Made by a program: the position numbers and the translations under genes. 36,631 nt of DNA, from the NCBI RefSeq assembly GCF_000426605.1, contig NZ_AUFR01000029.1:1-36631 (forward strand). Reading direction: 5' to 3'. Shown in pieces: positions 19,070-26,947 of this stretch (positions are counted from its first letter, which is position 1; each line of letters opens with the position of its first letter). Under the pieces are notes generated by a model. The model saw nothing but the letters and a program-made list of their open reading frames with translations, did no database searches and was not told the origin of the DNA. Origin of the DNA: Propionibacterium acidifaciens DSM 21887. Lineage in GTDB: Bacteria > Actinomycetota > Actinomycetes > Propionibacteriales > Propionibacteriaceae.

Positions 19070-20551
19070 TCAGTCCCGGTACTCGCGCACCCGTCGGCCG
19101 CGGATGTAGCCGACGAGGGCGAGCAGGACGATGAAGGCCAGGGTGCCCAACGTGAGGGCCTCGAAGGAGGCGTACGAGACGCCGGAGGCCTGCGAGAAGT
19201 CGTAGCCGACCCCGAGGAGCGTCTCGAGCGTGCCGGGGAAGATGCTCACCCACGAGCCGAGCGCGACGAAGGCCGTCGTGACGAGGCACAGCGCGCAGAA
19301 GACCCAGTCCGGGCCGGGCACGCGGAAGGGCCGCACGACGTCCGGCTCCGAGACGCGCAGCTTCATGGCGGCCGGGATGACGATGAGATAGCTGAACAGG
19401 TAGGTCGTGATCGAGACGCCGAGGACGACGTTGAAGAGGGCGGCGCTCGAGCCGGTGAGGCTCATGGCGGCGATCATGAAGGACGTCGAGACGACGCCCG
19501 AGAGCAGGTTGACGCGGACCGGGGTGCCGAGCCTGGGCTGGAAGCGGCCGAAGAAGCCGCCGAAGAACGAGCCGTCGGCGGCGGCCATGGCCTGCATGCG
19601 GTCGGACATGATCATCCACGCCGCGCCCTGGCCGATGTTGGCCAGCGTGAACATGACGACGGCGATCGTCATCATGACGGGGGCGGCCGGGCCGTAGACC
19701 GAGAAGACGGTGGACACGGCGGCGAGCAGGCCCGAGATGCCGTCGATGCGCCCCGGCGGGATGACGAGGAGGATCGTGAGGACGGGGATCGTGTAGAAGA
19801 CGCCGGCCATCGCCGAGGAGCGCAGCACCGAGACCGAGACGTCGCGCTGGGCGTCCTTCATCTCGCCGGAGGCGCTCGAGGAGCTCTCGAAGCCGAGGAA
19901 GGCGAACAGCAGCAGCGGGATGAGGGTGATGAAGCCCTCCCGGGTCGGGGCGAAACCGCTCCGGGTCAGGGGCTGGACGCCGTTCTCGAGGGCGTGGACG
20001 ACGGCCGTGGCGACGAAGAGGCCGATGAAGCCGAGCTTGAAGAAGGCGCCCACCGTCGGGATCCACTTGGCCCGCGACAGCGACAGGATGGCTGCCAGCA
20101 CGGTGATCCAGATGAAGCAGATCTTGAACGCGTAGTCGGGCCCCGAGCCCTCCTCGAAGTGGACGAGGTGGGTGCGGGCGGCCTCGGCGTTGAGGAAGGC
20201 CATCGAACCGCCGACCCACACGGGCTGGGTGATCCAGGTGAGGGCGGAGGCGACGGCGGCGACCGGGCGGCCGAAGGCCCGGCGCGACCACAGGTAGACG
20301 CCGCCCTCGCCGGGGAAGGCCGAGCCGGTCTCGGCGAAGACGAGGGCGTAGGGCACGAGGAAGAGGGCGATGAGGAAGACGAGCCAGGTGAAGGTCTGGG
20401 GGCCCTCGGCCGAGACCGAGCCGAGCATCTCGAGGCCGACGACGGCCGAGAAGATGAGGAAGACGATGTCGAAGCGGCCGAGGGTGCGCTGAAGGCGCCC
20501 GGTCTGCCGCTGCGCCATGCGCGTGTCGGTGGAGTGATCGTTCTCGGCCAC
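19070..20551 (-). CDS. APC-superfamily amino acid permease
   Basis: A 493-residue transporter with about 12 membrane segments. The APC core is visible: FDIVFLIFSAVVGLEMLG in the first helix (unwound-helix region), PYALVFAETGSAFPGEGGVYLW in the second and third, and FAFLGFESSSSASGEMKDAQRD in the sixth to seventh region. It resembles the glutamate:GABA antiporter-like branch (GadC/YjeM) more than the LAT or basic-amino-acid branches; the substrate is not determined. GTG 20551 was chosen because GGGAGGGGCAGCA precedes it; ATG 20518 is an alternative that would drop 11 residues. It is on the same strand as the lipoprotein gene, 151 bp upstream. No decarboxylase gene lies nearby to suggest an acid-resistance pair. 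Confidence 0.88.
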   Translation of the reverse strand: MAENDHSTDTRMAQRQTGRLQRTLGRFDIVFLIFSAVVGLEMLGSVSAEGPQTFTWLVFLIALFLVPYALVFAETGSAFPGEGGVYLWSRRAFGRPVAAVASALTWITQPVWVGGSMAFLNAEAARTHLVHFEEGSGPDYAFKICFIWITVLAAILSLSRAKWIPTVGAFFKLGFIGLFVATAVVHALENGVQPLTRSGFAPTREGFITLIPLLLFAFLGFESSSSASGEMKDAQRDVSVSVLRSSAMAGVFYTIPVLTILLVIPPGRIDGISGLLAAVSTVFSVYGPAAPVMMTIAVVMFTLANIGQGAAWMIMSDRMQAMAAADGSFFGGFFGRFQPRLGTPVRVNLLSGVVSTSFMIAAMSLTGSSAALFNVVLGVSITTYLFSYLIVIPAAMKLRVSEPDVVRPFRVPGPDWVFCALCLVTTAFVALGSWVSIFPGTLETLLGVGYDFSQASGVSYASFEALTLGTLAFIVLLALVGYIRGRRVREYRD

Positions 20552-20742
20552 TGCTGCCCCTCCCGGTCGCGCACCCAGCCGGTGCGTCGTCCCGCCGTGC
20601 TCCGCCCCGAGCCTCACGGGGTCACGCGCAGCATCGTAGGCCCTCGCCGGGCCGCGTGCCGCCGCCGTCCGGGCCCGCGGGACGAGCCGGGGAAGATTCC
20701 GAGGACCGAAGTCATGGAGGACCTCGCGGCCGATCGCGCCGC
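20552..20742. other. Region upstream of the permease gene
   Basis: No gene is supported. It must hold the promoter of the APC permease, but no clear -35/-10 pair was recognised. Confidence 0.4.
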
Positions 20743-21003
20743 TCAGCACATGAGCCGTGAGCGGATCAGGTCACGGTGCAGCTGGGATGACCGGAGAAGC
20801 TCAGCGTGCGTCCCGGACGCCGTCAAACTCCCCCTGTCCATGAACGAGGACCCGGTCGGAGTCCACCACCGAGGCGAGCCGATGAGTGACAGATATCACG
20901 GTGCAGGGCCAGTCAATGGATCGCAATGCATATCAAGAACAATCTCCTCACTCCCCCCGTCCAAGTGCGATGTGACCTCATCCAGCAGGAGCCGGGCGTC
21001 GCC
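20743..21003 (-). pseudogene. Decayed C-terminal remnant of an ABC exporter ATPase
   Basis: Read on the minus strand, three frames in succession give the end of an ABC exporter ATPase: ARLLLDEVTSHLDGGSEEIV (Walker B and D-loop), then after a shift near 20925-20940 CTVISVTHRLASVVDSDRV (switch His), then after an extra base near 20842 MDRGSLTASGTHAELLRSS and a terminal stop at 20743. The parts line up in the right order with no missing residues of note, so this is a true frameshifted remnant. Everything before the Walker B motif is gone. Its codons are less GC-rich than the neighbours. Similar ends occur in CydC/CydD and siderophore or multidrug exporters. Confidence 0.8.
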
Positions 21004-21532
21004 AGCACCGATGTCCGGCCGGCCGGGGACGTGCGGATCACCCGTTCCGGCGACCGGCTGGATCTCGACGCCTCGGCGAGCACCGACCCTGACGGCACCG
21101 TGACGAGGGTCGACTGGTATGTCGAGCGCCAGAGCGGCGAGGAGCTCGCCGAGGGGGCCAGGAGCACGATCCCGCTCCCGGCCGATGAGCCCGTCAGCGT
21201 CACCGCCGTCGTCACCGATGACCGGGGGATGACCGATTTCGTCAGCGACGTCGTCCCGGCGACGGGCGACGACTCGGCCACCGGTGGCGGGCGGCGCACC
21301 ATGGTCCTCAGGGGAGGCCCCCAGATGCCCGTCACCAGCATCGACACCGGCGCCCTCGCCCAGGACGGCGGCACCGGCTCCACCGTGGCGGACGCGCAGC
21401 AGGTCGACACCGACGCCGACGGGGACCAGGATCTCGTCATCACCCTCGACGCAGACGGCGACGAAACCGCTGTGCGTCACCGGACGGATCACCGACGGCT
21501 CGAGCATGTGCGCCTGCGTGCCGACCGGCTGA
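21004..21532 (+). pseudogene. Remnant of a secreted protein with a PKD-like domain
   Basis: A plus-strand stretch reads as a PKD/REJ-like beta-sandwich: LDLDASASTDPDGTVTRVDW, then VSVTAVVTDDRGMTDFVSDV. It is followed by an acidic DTDADGDQDLVITLDADGD segment resembling Ca-binding repeats of surface proteins. An extra A at about 21464-21466 shifts the frame; after it the ending LCVTGRITDGSSMCACVPTG and a stop at 21530-21532 make sense. There is no signal peptide or plausible N-terminus: the frame simply runs out of homology at about 21004, where the ABC remnant begins on the other strand. I read it as the 3' part of a larger extracellular protein gene. The domain call is from pattern only. Confidence 0.5.
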
Positions 21533-21845
21533 GCCCGGCCGGGCCCGCGGGGCCGGGACGGCTCCGGGCCATCCGTTCCGGGCCGTCCCGAGGGAGGCGC
21601 GGGTCGGGGACGCCCCCGAGGGCCCGGCCCGTGAGGACCGCACGGATTCCACGGCCGCGCAGAGCGCTGCGACGAACCGAGAGCCCGGCCCGTGAGGGCC
21701 CTCCTCATCGCCGCGACCTCGCCATGGTCCCGTGGGACCGGCCCGGGGACGAACGGCGCACACGGGCCCGAGGGCAGGGAAGAGCACGCCCCGAACGGGC
21801 CCCGTCCCCGGACAGGCAGCACCACGGCTCGGGCTCCCACGGACG
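21533..21845. other. GC-rich intergenic stretch, no gene seen
   Basis: About 310 bases with short recurring cggcccgtgagg/gaggacc words (for example ggcccgtgagg near 21625 and 21688). Open frames across it are low-complexity and lack ribosome binding sites. Confidence 0.5.
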
Positions 21846-21883
21846 GACCCGTGCGCCCCGCAGATCTGCGGGGCGCACGGGTC
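21846..21883 (-). terminator. 38-bp perfect palindrome after the dehydrogenase gene
   Basis: Two 19-base arms (gacccgtgcgccccgcaga and its exact complement) centred on agatct, 34 nt downstream of the dehydrogenase stop. As RNA it would form a very stable hairpin and is the likely end of the hexitol operon. With no loop it could equally be a dimeric protein site. Confidence 0.7.
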
Positions 21884-21917
21884 TCGGCATGGTGGTACGG
21901 TCCGTCGACCGGCCGGC

Positions 21918-22964
21918 TCAGGGCTCGACGGTGACCTTGATCGCCTCGCCTGCTGCCACGATGTCGAGGGCCTCGAGGGCGTTCTCGAGCGGGACGTGCC
22001 GCGTGATGAGATCGGCGACGGGCACCTGACCCGAGGCGATGTACTCGAGGGCGCGCTTGTTGTGCTCGGGGGCCGAGCCGTTGGCGCCGTGGATGTGCAG
22101 CTGGCGGTAGTGCACGAGGTTGGAGTCGCAGGTGATCGTCGGATCGGTCTTGGGCAGGCCGCCGAAGAACGAGATGCGCCCGTTGCGCGCCGCCATCGCC
22201 AGCGCCTGCTCCTGCGCCACATTGGCCGGGGTGGCGGTGATGATGACGTCGGCGCCGCGGCCGTCGGTGAGCTCCATGACCCTGGCGACGACGTCCTCGG
22301 TGGAGCCGTCGATCGTGATGTCGGGGTTGACGGCCCGGGCGGACATCTCCAGCCGCTCGGCGTTGATGTCGATCATGACGATCGTCCCGGCCCTGTGCAC
22401 GCCGCGGGCGATGCGGGTGTGCATGCAGCCGATCGGGCCGGCGCCGAAGATGACGACGAAGTCGCCCTCCTCGATGCTGAGCTGCTCCTGGGCGTTGATG
22501 GCGCAGGCGAAGGGCTCGGCGGCGCTGGCCTCGGCGAAGCCGACGCCGTCGGGGATCCTGGTGAGGCCGTCGACCCTGAGCACCTGGGCCGGCACGATCA
22601 TGTACTCGGCGAACCCGCCGTCGTACTGGTAGCCGACGCTCGTCTGGTTCTCGCAGACCTGCATCCAGCCCTTGCGGCACTCGTGGCACTCGCCGCAGGG
22701 CACGGCGGCGATCGACTGGACGCGGTCGCCGACCCGCCAGTCACCGGCCACCTCGGCGCCGATCCCGACGATCTCGCCGGCCACCTCGTGGCCCATCGTC
22801 GTGACCCGGGTGATGTTCTGGTGCCCGTTGCGGCGGATCTTCACGTCGGTGCCGCAGGTGGAGCAGTTCCGCACCCTGATCTTGATCTCGTCGGGGCCGC
22901 ACTGCGGCTCGGGAATGTCCTCGAGACGCACGTCCTCGGGAGCGTGGAAACGAAGTGCCTTCAT
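21918..22964 (-). CDS. Zinc-dependent medium-chain dehydrogenase (hexitol/hexitol-phosphate type)
   Basis: A 348-residue MDR-family enzyme. Catalytic zinc ligands are Cys37 (TCGTD) and His59-Glu60 (GHE); the structural zinc site is Cys90, Cys93, Cys96 and Cys104; the NAD(P)-binding GAGPIG lies near residue 170. It starts 4 bp after the stop of the PTS gene and its GAGGAGGA ribosome binding site overlaps the end of that gene, so the two are cotranscribed. The likely job is oxidising the sugar alcohol phosphate delivered by the PTS (as GatD does for galactitol 1-phosphate and SDH-type enzymes do for sorbitol). It is not related to MtlD, the usual mannitol 1-phosphate dehydrogenase. Substrate uncertain. 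Confidence 0.88.
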   Translation of the reverse strand: MKALRFHAPEDVRLEDIPEPQCGPDEIKIRVRNCSTCGTDVKIRRNGHQNITRVTTMGHEVAGEIVGIGAEVAGDWRVGDRVQSIAAVPCGECHECRKGWMQVCENQTSVGYQYDGGFAEYMIVPAQVLRVDGLTRIPDGVGFAEASAAEPFACAINAQEQLSIEEGDFVVIFGAGPIGCMHTRIARGVHRAGTIVMIDINAERLEMSARAVNPDITIDGSTEDVVARVMELTDGRGADVIITATPANVAQEQALAMAARNGRISFFGGLPKTDPTITCDSNLVHYRQLHIHGANGSAPEHNKRALEYIASGQVPVADLITRHVPLENALEALDIVAAGEAIKVTVEP

Positions 22965-22968
22965 CTGT

Positions 22969-24936
22969 TCAGTCCTCCTCCGGGGCCAGGATCTCCTGGA
23001 CCTGTTCAACAGTGGTGGCGGTGCGCAGCTGCTCCGCCCTGGTCTTGTCGGCCAGCACGCTCGCGAGCGCCGACATGATGCCGACGTGCTCGTCGGAGGC
23101 CGAGGCTATCGGGATGGCCACGTAGCACGTCCGGCCGTCCCAGTCGACGCCGTCGGGGAACTGGAGGAACCCCAGTGCGGCGCGTCTGATGTGGGCGCGG
23201 GCCTCGTTCGTGCCGTGGGGGATCGTGACGCCCTCGCCCATGTAGGTGGACACCTGGCCCTCGCGCTCGATCATGCCGTCGACGTACTCGGGGCCGGCTG
23301 CGCCGACGTCGACGAGCGCCTGGCCCGCCTGACGGATGGCGTCCTGCTTGTCGGTCGCGTGGAGACCGAGCCTGATCGCCCCGGCCGGCAGGATGTCGCG
23401 GCCCAGCGACTTCTTGCGCCGCACGGCCCGGGCGGCGGCGACCGCCACCGCGGCGTCGCCGTCACCGGTCGTCGGCGCGGGCCCACCGGACTCGGCAGGC
23501 GCCTCGCGAGCAGCCCTGATCCGGTCGGTGACCTCGGTGAAGACCGGGTCGCCGACATAGTTGACGAAGGGGATGACGGTGGCCCGGGGCGACTTCGCCC
23601 GGGCCCGTTCGACCAGGCCCTCCTGGGTGAGGACGACGGTCGCGTCGTCGGGAATCTGGTCGATCGGCGTGTGGACGACCTCGACGCCGTAGGGCGCCAG
23701 CCTCTTCTTCATCGTCGAGGCGACCATGACCGAGGAGCCCATGCCGGCGTCGCAGGCCACGACGAGCCTCGTGAGGGCGGCGGCGTCGAAGTCGCCGGTA
23801 CCGACGGCCTCCCTGTCGACCCCGGCGGCTGCGGCGGCTCGGGCCTCCTGGGCCTGCTCGGCGGCATCGGCCGCGTCGTCCCTGCGCCTGTCGGGGCGGA
23901 TGAGCGCGGAGGCGACGAGGAAGGAGACGGCAGTGGCGACGAGGAAGTCGATGATCATCGGAAGGTAGCCGGTCCGCGGGCACATGAGGAACCAGGCGAT
24001 GATCGAGCCGGGCGAGGCCGGGCCGGACAGGCCGGCGCCGAGCAGCGTGCCGACGGCCAGACCGGACATGGCGCCGGCCATGGTGGCGAGGATCGTCTTC
24101 GGCTTCATGAGCACGTAGGGGAAGAAGATCTCGTGGATGCCGCCGAACAGGTGGATGATGACGGCGCCGGGAACCGACTGACGGATGCGCCGGGAGCCGA
24201 AGGCCCAGTAGGCCAGCAGGAGGCCCAGGCCGGGACCGGGGTTGGACTCGACCATGAAGAGGATCGACTGGCCCGCGGTCCGCACCTGCTCGGTGCCCAG
24301 CGGGGTGAGGATGCCGTGGTTGATGGCGTTGTTGAGGAAGAGCACCTTCGCCGGCTCCACGAGGACCGAGGCCAGCGGCAGCATGTGGTGGCCGATGAGG
24401 GCGTTCACGCCGGCGGCCATCCAGCCCATGAAGAGGTCGACGAGCGGGCCGACGCCCTCGTGACCGAGGATGGCCAGGACGAGGCCGAGGATGCCGAGCG
24501 AGAAGTTGTCGACGAGCATCTCGAAACCGGAGGGGACCCTGGCGTCGAGGAAGCCGTCGATCCTCTTGAGCAGCCAGGCGGCGAGCGGGCCCATCACCAT
24601 GGCGCCGAGGAACATGGGGATGTCGGCGCCGACGATGACGCCCATCGTCGCGATCGCGCCGACGACGGCGCCCCGGGTGCCGTGGACCGTCCTGCCGCCC
24701 GTGTAGCCGATGAGCAGCGGCAGCAGATAGTTGAGCATGGGATCGCTCAGCGTCACGAGGTTCTCATCGGGGATCCACCCGGACGAGATGAACAGGGCCG
24801 CGACGAGGCCCCAGGCGATGAAGGCGCCGATGTTCGGCATGATCATGCCGGCGAGGAAGCCCCCGAAGCGCTGGATGGAGGCGCGGGCGCCTCCGCCCTC
24901 GAGGTTCTTGTTGACCGTGGCGTCAGGTAGGGACAT
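22969..24936 (-). CDS. mtlA: Mannitol-type PTS permease EIICBA
   Basis: A 655-residue fused PTS protein with the order of E. coli MtlA. EIIC (about 20-345) has the substrate-site motif GGIHEIFFPYVLMKP (265-279). EIIB (about 388-480) carries Cys395 in CDAGMGSS. EIIA (about 510-650) has the phospho-acceptor His574 in GVTIPHGTNEAR. It imports and phosphorylates a hexitol; mannitol is the best guess from the EIIC and EIIB motifs. ATG 24936 has GGGAG 8 nt upstream. It is the first gene of a two-gene operon with the zinc dehydrogenase. The gene upstream region carries a strong promoter and operator-like repeats. No MtlR-type regulator or mtlD is in the window, so the specificity is less certain than the family. 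Confidence 0.93.
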   Translation of the reverse strand: MSLPDATVNKNLEGGGARASIQRFGGFLAGMIMPNIGAFIAWGLVAALFISSGWIPDENLVTLSDPMLNYLLPLLIGYTGGRTVHGTRGAVVGAIATMGVIVGADIPMFLGAMVMGPLAAWLLKRIDGFLDARVPSGFEMLVDNFSLGILGLVLAILGHEGVGPLVDLFMGWMAAGVNALIGHHMLPLASVLVEPAKVLFLNNAINHGILTPLGTEQVRTAGQSILFMVESNPGPGLGLLLAYWAFGSRRIRQSVPGAVIIHLFGGIHEIFFPYVLMKPKTILATMAGAMSGLAVGTLLGAGLSGPASPGSIIAWFLMCPRTGYLPMIIDFLVATAVSFLVASALIRPDRRRDDAADAAEQAQEARAAAAAGVDREAVGTGDFDAAALTRLVVACDAGMGSSVMVASTMKKRLAPYGVEVVHTPIDQIPDDATVVLTQEGLVERARAKSPRATVIPFVNYVGDPVFTEVTDRIRAAREAPAESGGPAPTTGDGDAAVAVAAARAVRRKKSLGRDILPAGAIRLGLHATDKQDAIRQAGQALVDVGAAGPEYVDGMIEREGQVSTYMGEGVTIPHGTNEARAHIRRAALGFLQFPDGVDWDGRTCYVAIPIASASDEHVGIMSALASVLADKTRAEQLRTATTVEQVQEILAPEED

Positions 24937-24972
24937 GTGTGATCTCCCGGTGGAACGTGCCGCGAACGGCAG

Positions 24973-24992
24973 GATCTGCGTTGATCTGCGTT
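24973..24992. repeat. Tandem 10-bp repeat just downstream of the mtlA promoter
   Basis: GATCTGCGTT occurs twice head to tail (24973-24982 and 24983-24992), immediately after the -10. One unit equals one helical turn, so a protein could bind both on the same face; this would place a repressor over the start point. Confidence 0.75.
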
Positions 24993-24994
24993 TA

Positions 24995-25023
24995 ATTTTG
25001 GTTCTATTGGGTTACGTTGTCAA
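24995..25023 (-). promoter_or_regulatory. Housekeeping-type promoter of the hexitol operon
   Basis: Minus strand: TTGACA (25023-25018), a 17-nt spacer, then CAAAAT (25000-24995). The -35 is perfect and the spacing ideal; this is the best sigma-70-type promoter in the window and sits in a conspicuously A/T-rich patch. The mtlA start is 59 bp downstream. Confidence 0.75.
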
Positions 25024-25039
25024 CACCTCAGCGAGAACG

Positions 25040-25059
25040 GGTTTCATCGTGACGAAACC
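25040..25059. promoter_or_regulatory. Palindromic operator-like site upstream of mtlA
   Basis: GGTTTCATCGTGACGAAACC, a 20-bp palindrome with 8 of 10 pairs matched, centred about 29 bp upstream of the -35. The size and symmetry suit a dimeric regulator acting as activator or repressor. No regulator gene is adjacent. Confidence 0.55.
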
Positions 25060-25227
25060 AACATGATCGGGCACATGTCGTGTGGGGTGTCCCCCTCAGC
25101 AGTCGGCCGGCGCCACCGGCTCCGGTGACGACGGCCCCGGATCATCTGTGCGACGGGGACAGCGAGTCATGCCGGGCCCGGCGACCGTGACCCATCCCAA
25201 CGGGGCCGCCGACAAGGCAACGGGACG
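25060..25227. other. Rest of the intergenic region between mtlA and hspR
   Basis: The 357-bp gap (24937-25293) holds the mtlA promoter and repeats on one side and the dnaK-operon terminator on the other; nothing further was seen between them. Confidence 0.5.
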
Positions 25228-25269
25228 CCGAGGGGCCCGGGGAGCAGTCCCGCTCCCCGGGCCCCTCGG
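25228..25269 (-). terminator. Terminator of the dnaK operon
   Basis: A perfect 18-bp stem (ccgaggggcccggggagc and its complement) with a 6-nt loop, 24 nt after the hspR stop. It is the strongest terminator-like hairpin in the window. Confidence 0.85.
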
Positions 25270-25293
25270 GAACCCGTGCGGCCGGCGGGCCGC

Positions 25294-25719
25294 TCACCTC
25301 TCGATGGCGCGCGGCCTCGGCGAGCGACGGTAGCGGCTGTAGTCGACCTCGCCGCCCGGGCCGGCGAGGAAGACCCGCTGGACCTCCTCGCGCACCTCGG
25401 TCAGCTCCTCCATGAGCTCGGTCATCTGGTCGAGCCGGCGCTGCATCTGGTCGAGCTCGTCGCGCATGTCGATGATGCGCCGGATGCCGTTGAGGTTGAT
25501 GCCCTCCTCCTGCGACAGGTGCTGGATGAGGCGCAGCCGCGAGATGTCGCGCGGCGAGTAGCGCCGCCCCCGCCCCTTGGCGCGGCGCGGCACGACGAGG
25601 CCCATCCGGTCGTAGCCGCGCAGGGTCTGCGGGTGCATCCCGGCCAGGGACGCCGCCACCGAGACGGTGAAGATCGGGGCGTCCGGGTCGATGACCTGAG
25701 GCAGCCTGTCCCCGCGCAT
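25294..25719 (-). CDS. hspR: MerR-family heat-shock repressor HspR
   Basis: A 141-residue repressor. The MerR winged helix-turn-helix (about 15-70) reads FTVSVAASLAGMHPQTLRGY, with DRMGLVVPRRAKGRGRRYS as the wing and linker. It is followed by a coiled coil (about 82-118: RDELDQMQRRLDQMTELMEEL) for dimerisation. HspR binds HAIR sites together with DnaK as co-repressor, so rising demand for DnaK frees the promoters. It is the last gene of dnaK-grpE-dnaJ-hspR, as in Streptomyces and mycobacteria. ATG 25719 is preferred because AAGGGG lies 8 nt upstream; a GTG at 25728 overlapping the dnaJ stop is an alternative. Targets in this window: clpB (one HAIR) and dnaK (two HAIRs). Confidence 0.95.
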   Translation of the reverse strand: MRGDRLPQVIDPDAPIFTVSVAASLAGMHPQTLRGYDRMGLVVPRRAKGRGRRYSPRDISRLRLIQHLSQEEGINLNGIRRIIDMRDELDQMQRRLDQMTELMEELTEVREEVQRVFLAGPGGEVDYSRYRRSPRPRAIER

Positions 25720-25724
25720 CGTCC

Positions 25725-26879
25725 TCACCCCTTCGCCGCCCGCGCGGCCATGCCGGCCCTCGGATCGGGCTCGGCGACCGCCCTGACGTAGTCCTCGAGT
25801 GCGGCGCGCGCGGCGTCCGACAGGTGCGCCGGCACCTGCACCTCGACGGACACGAGCAGATCGCCGCGACCGCCCTTGGCCCTGCCGATGCCCTTGCCGC
25901 GGACGCGGAAGGTGCGCCCGTTGGGCGTGCCGGCGGGGATGCGCAGCCGCACCCGGCCGCCCTCCAGGGAGGGCACCTCGATCTCGGCGCCGAGCGCGGC
26001 CTCAGCGTAGGTGACCGGGACGGTGACGGTGAGGTTGTCGCCGCTGCGCCCGAACAGCGGGTGGGCCGCCACGTGCACGAGCACGTAGAGGTCACCGGGC
26101 GCGCCGCCGTTCTCGCCCTTGCTGCCCTTGCCGCGCACGCGAATGCGCTGGCCGTCGGTGACGCCGGCGGGGATGCGCACCTGCATGGTGCGCTGGCTCC
26201 TGGCCCGTCCCGACCCGTGGCAGCTCGTGCACGGATCGTCGACGATCATGCCGCGGCCGCTGCACGTGGCGCAGGGCTCGGTGAGCCCGAAGACGCCCTG
26301 GGCGCTGCCGGTCCGCACGCCCGAGCCCTGGCAGTTGGGGCAGACGCGCGGAACGGTGCCGGCCCTGGCGCCGGTGCCGCGGCAGGCCGGGCAGGCGTCG
26401 TCCGAGACCATCTGCATGCCGACGGTCGTGCCCTTGACCGCCTCGCCGAAGGAGATCGAGACCTCGCCCTCGACGTCGGCGCCGCGGCGGGCGTGCCGGG
26501 CGCTCGTGCGGCGGCTCGCCCCGCCGGTGAACAGGCCGCCGAACAGATCACCGAGGCCGCTGTCGCCCATCCCCCCGGTCATGTTCCGGAAGACGTCGTT
26601 GACGTTGGCGCCGCCGGCCCCGCCCGGACGGTTGAAGTGGAAGCCCCCGCCGGCGCGCAGCTCGTCGTACTCCTTGCGCTTGGCCGGGTCGGACAGCACG
26701 TCATTGGCCTCGGAGGCCTCCTTGAAGCGCTCCTCGGCCCTCCTGTCGCCCGGATGCTGGTCGGGATGGTTCTCGCGGGCGATCCTGCGGAACGCCTTCT
26801 TGATCTGCTCCGGCTTGGCGTTCTTGGAGACGCCGAGGACCTTGTAGTAGTCCTTCTCGAGCCAGTCCTTCGTGCTCAT
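25725..26879 (-). CDS. dnaJ: Co-chaperone DnaJ
   Basis: A 384-residue type I Hsp40. The J-domain (about 9-75) carries HPD at 38-40. A Gly/Phe-rich linker (about 77-120) includes GLGDLFGGLFTGG. Four zinc-binding CxxCxGxG repeats place Cys pairs at 163/166, 180/183, 203/206 and 217/220, followed by two beta-sandwich substrate-binding domains and the dimer region. It delivers clients to DnaK and triggers ATP hydrolysis. ATG 26879 follows GAGGAGG. It is 68 bp after grpE, and its stop lies 5 bp before the hspR ATG. This is the operon-linked DnaJ1-type copy; actinobacteria usually have a second, dnaJ2, elsewhere. Confidence 0.96.
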   Translation of the reverse strand: MSTKDWLEKDYYKVLGVSKNAKPEQIKKAFRRIARENHPDQHPGDRRAEERFKEASEANDVLSDPAKRKEYDELRAGGGFHFNRPGGAGGANVNDVFRNMTGGMGDSGLGDLFGGLFTGGASRRTSARHARRGADVEGEVSISFGEAVKGTTVGMQMVSDDACPACRGTGARAGTVPRVCPNCQGSGVRTGSAQGVFGLTEPCATCSGRGMIVDDPCTSCHGSGRARSQRTMQVRIPAGVTDGQRIRVRGKGSKGENGGAPGDLYVLVHVAAHPLFGRSGDNLTVTVPVTYAEAALGAEIEVPSLEGGRVRLRIPAGTPNGRTFRVRGKGIGRAKGGRGDLLVSVEVQVPAHLSDAARAALEDYVRAVAEPDPRAGMAARAAKG

Positions 26880-26947
26880 CGTCGCGCCTCCTCACCGCGT
26901 CTCGTGGAAGTGGTCATCCCGCGCCCCGTTCCTGACGGGCCGCTGCC

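Noticed and set aside
20926-22029. Open frame of 367 codons as an intact secreted protein
   Set aside because: It has no signal peptide, its first ~25 codons are antisense to the ABC remnant, and the sensible C-terminus lies in another frame after about 21465. Treated as a pseudogene.
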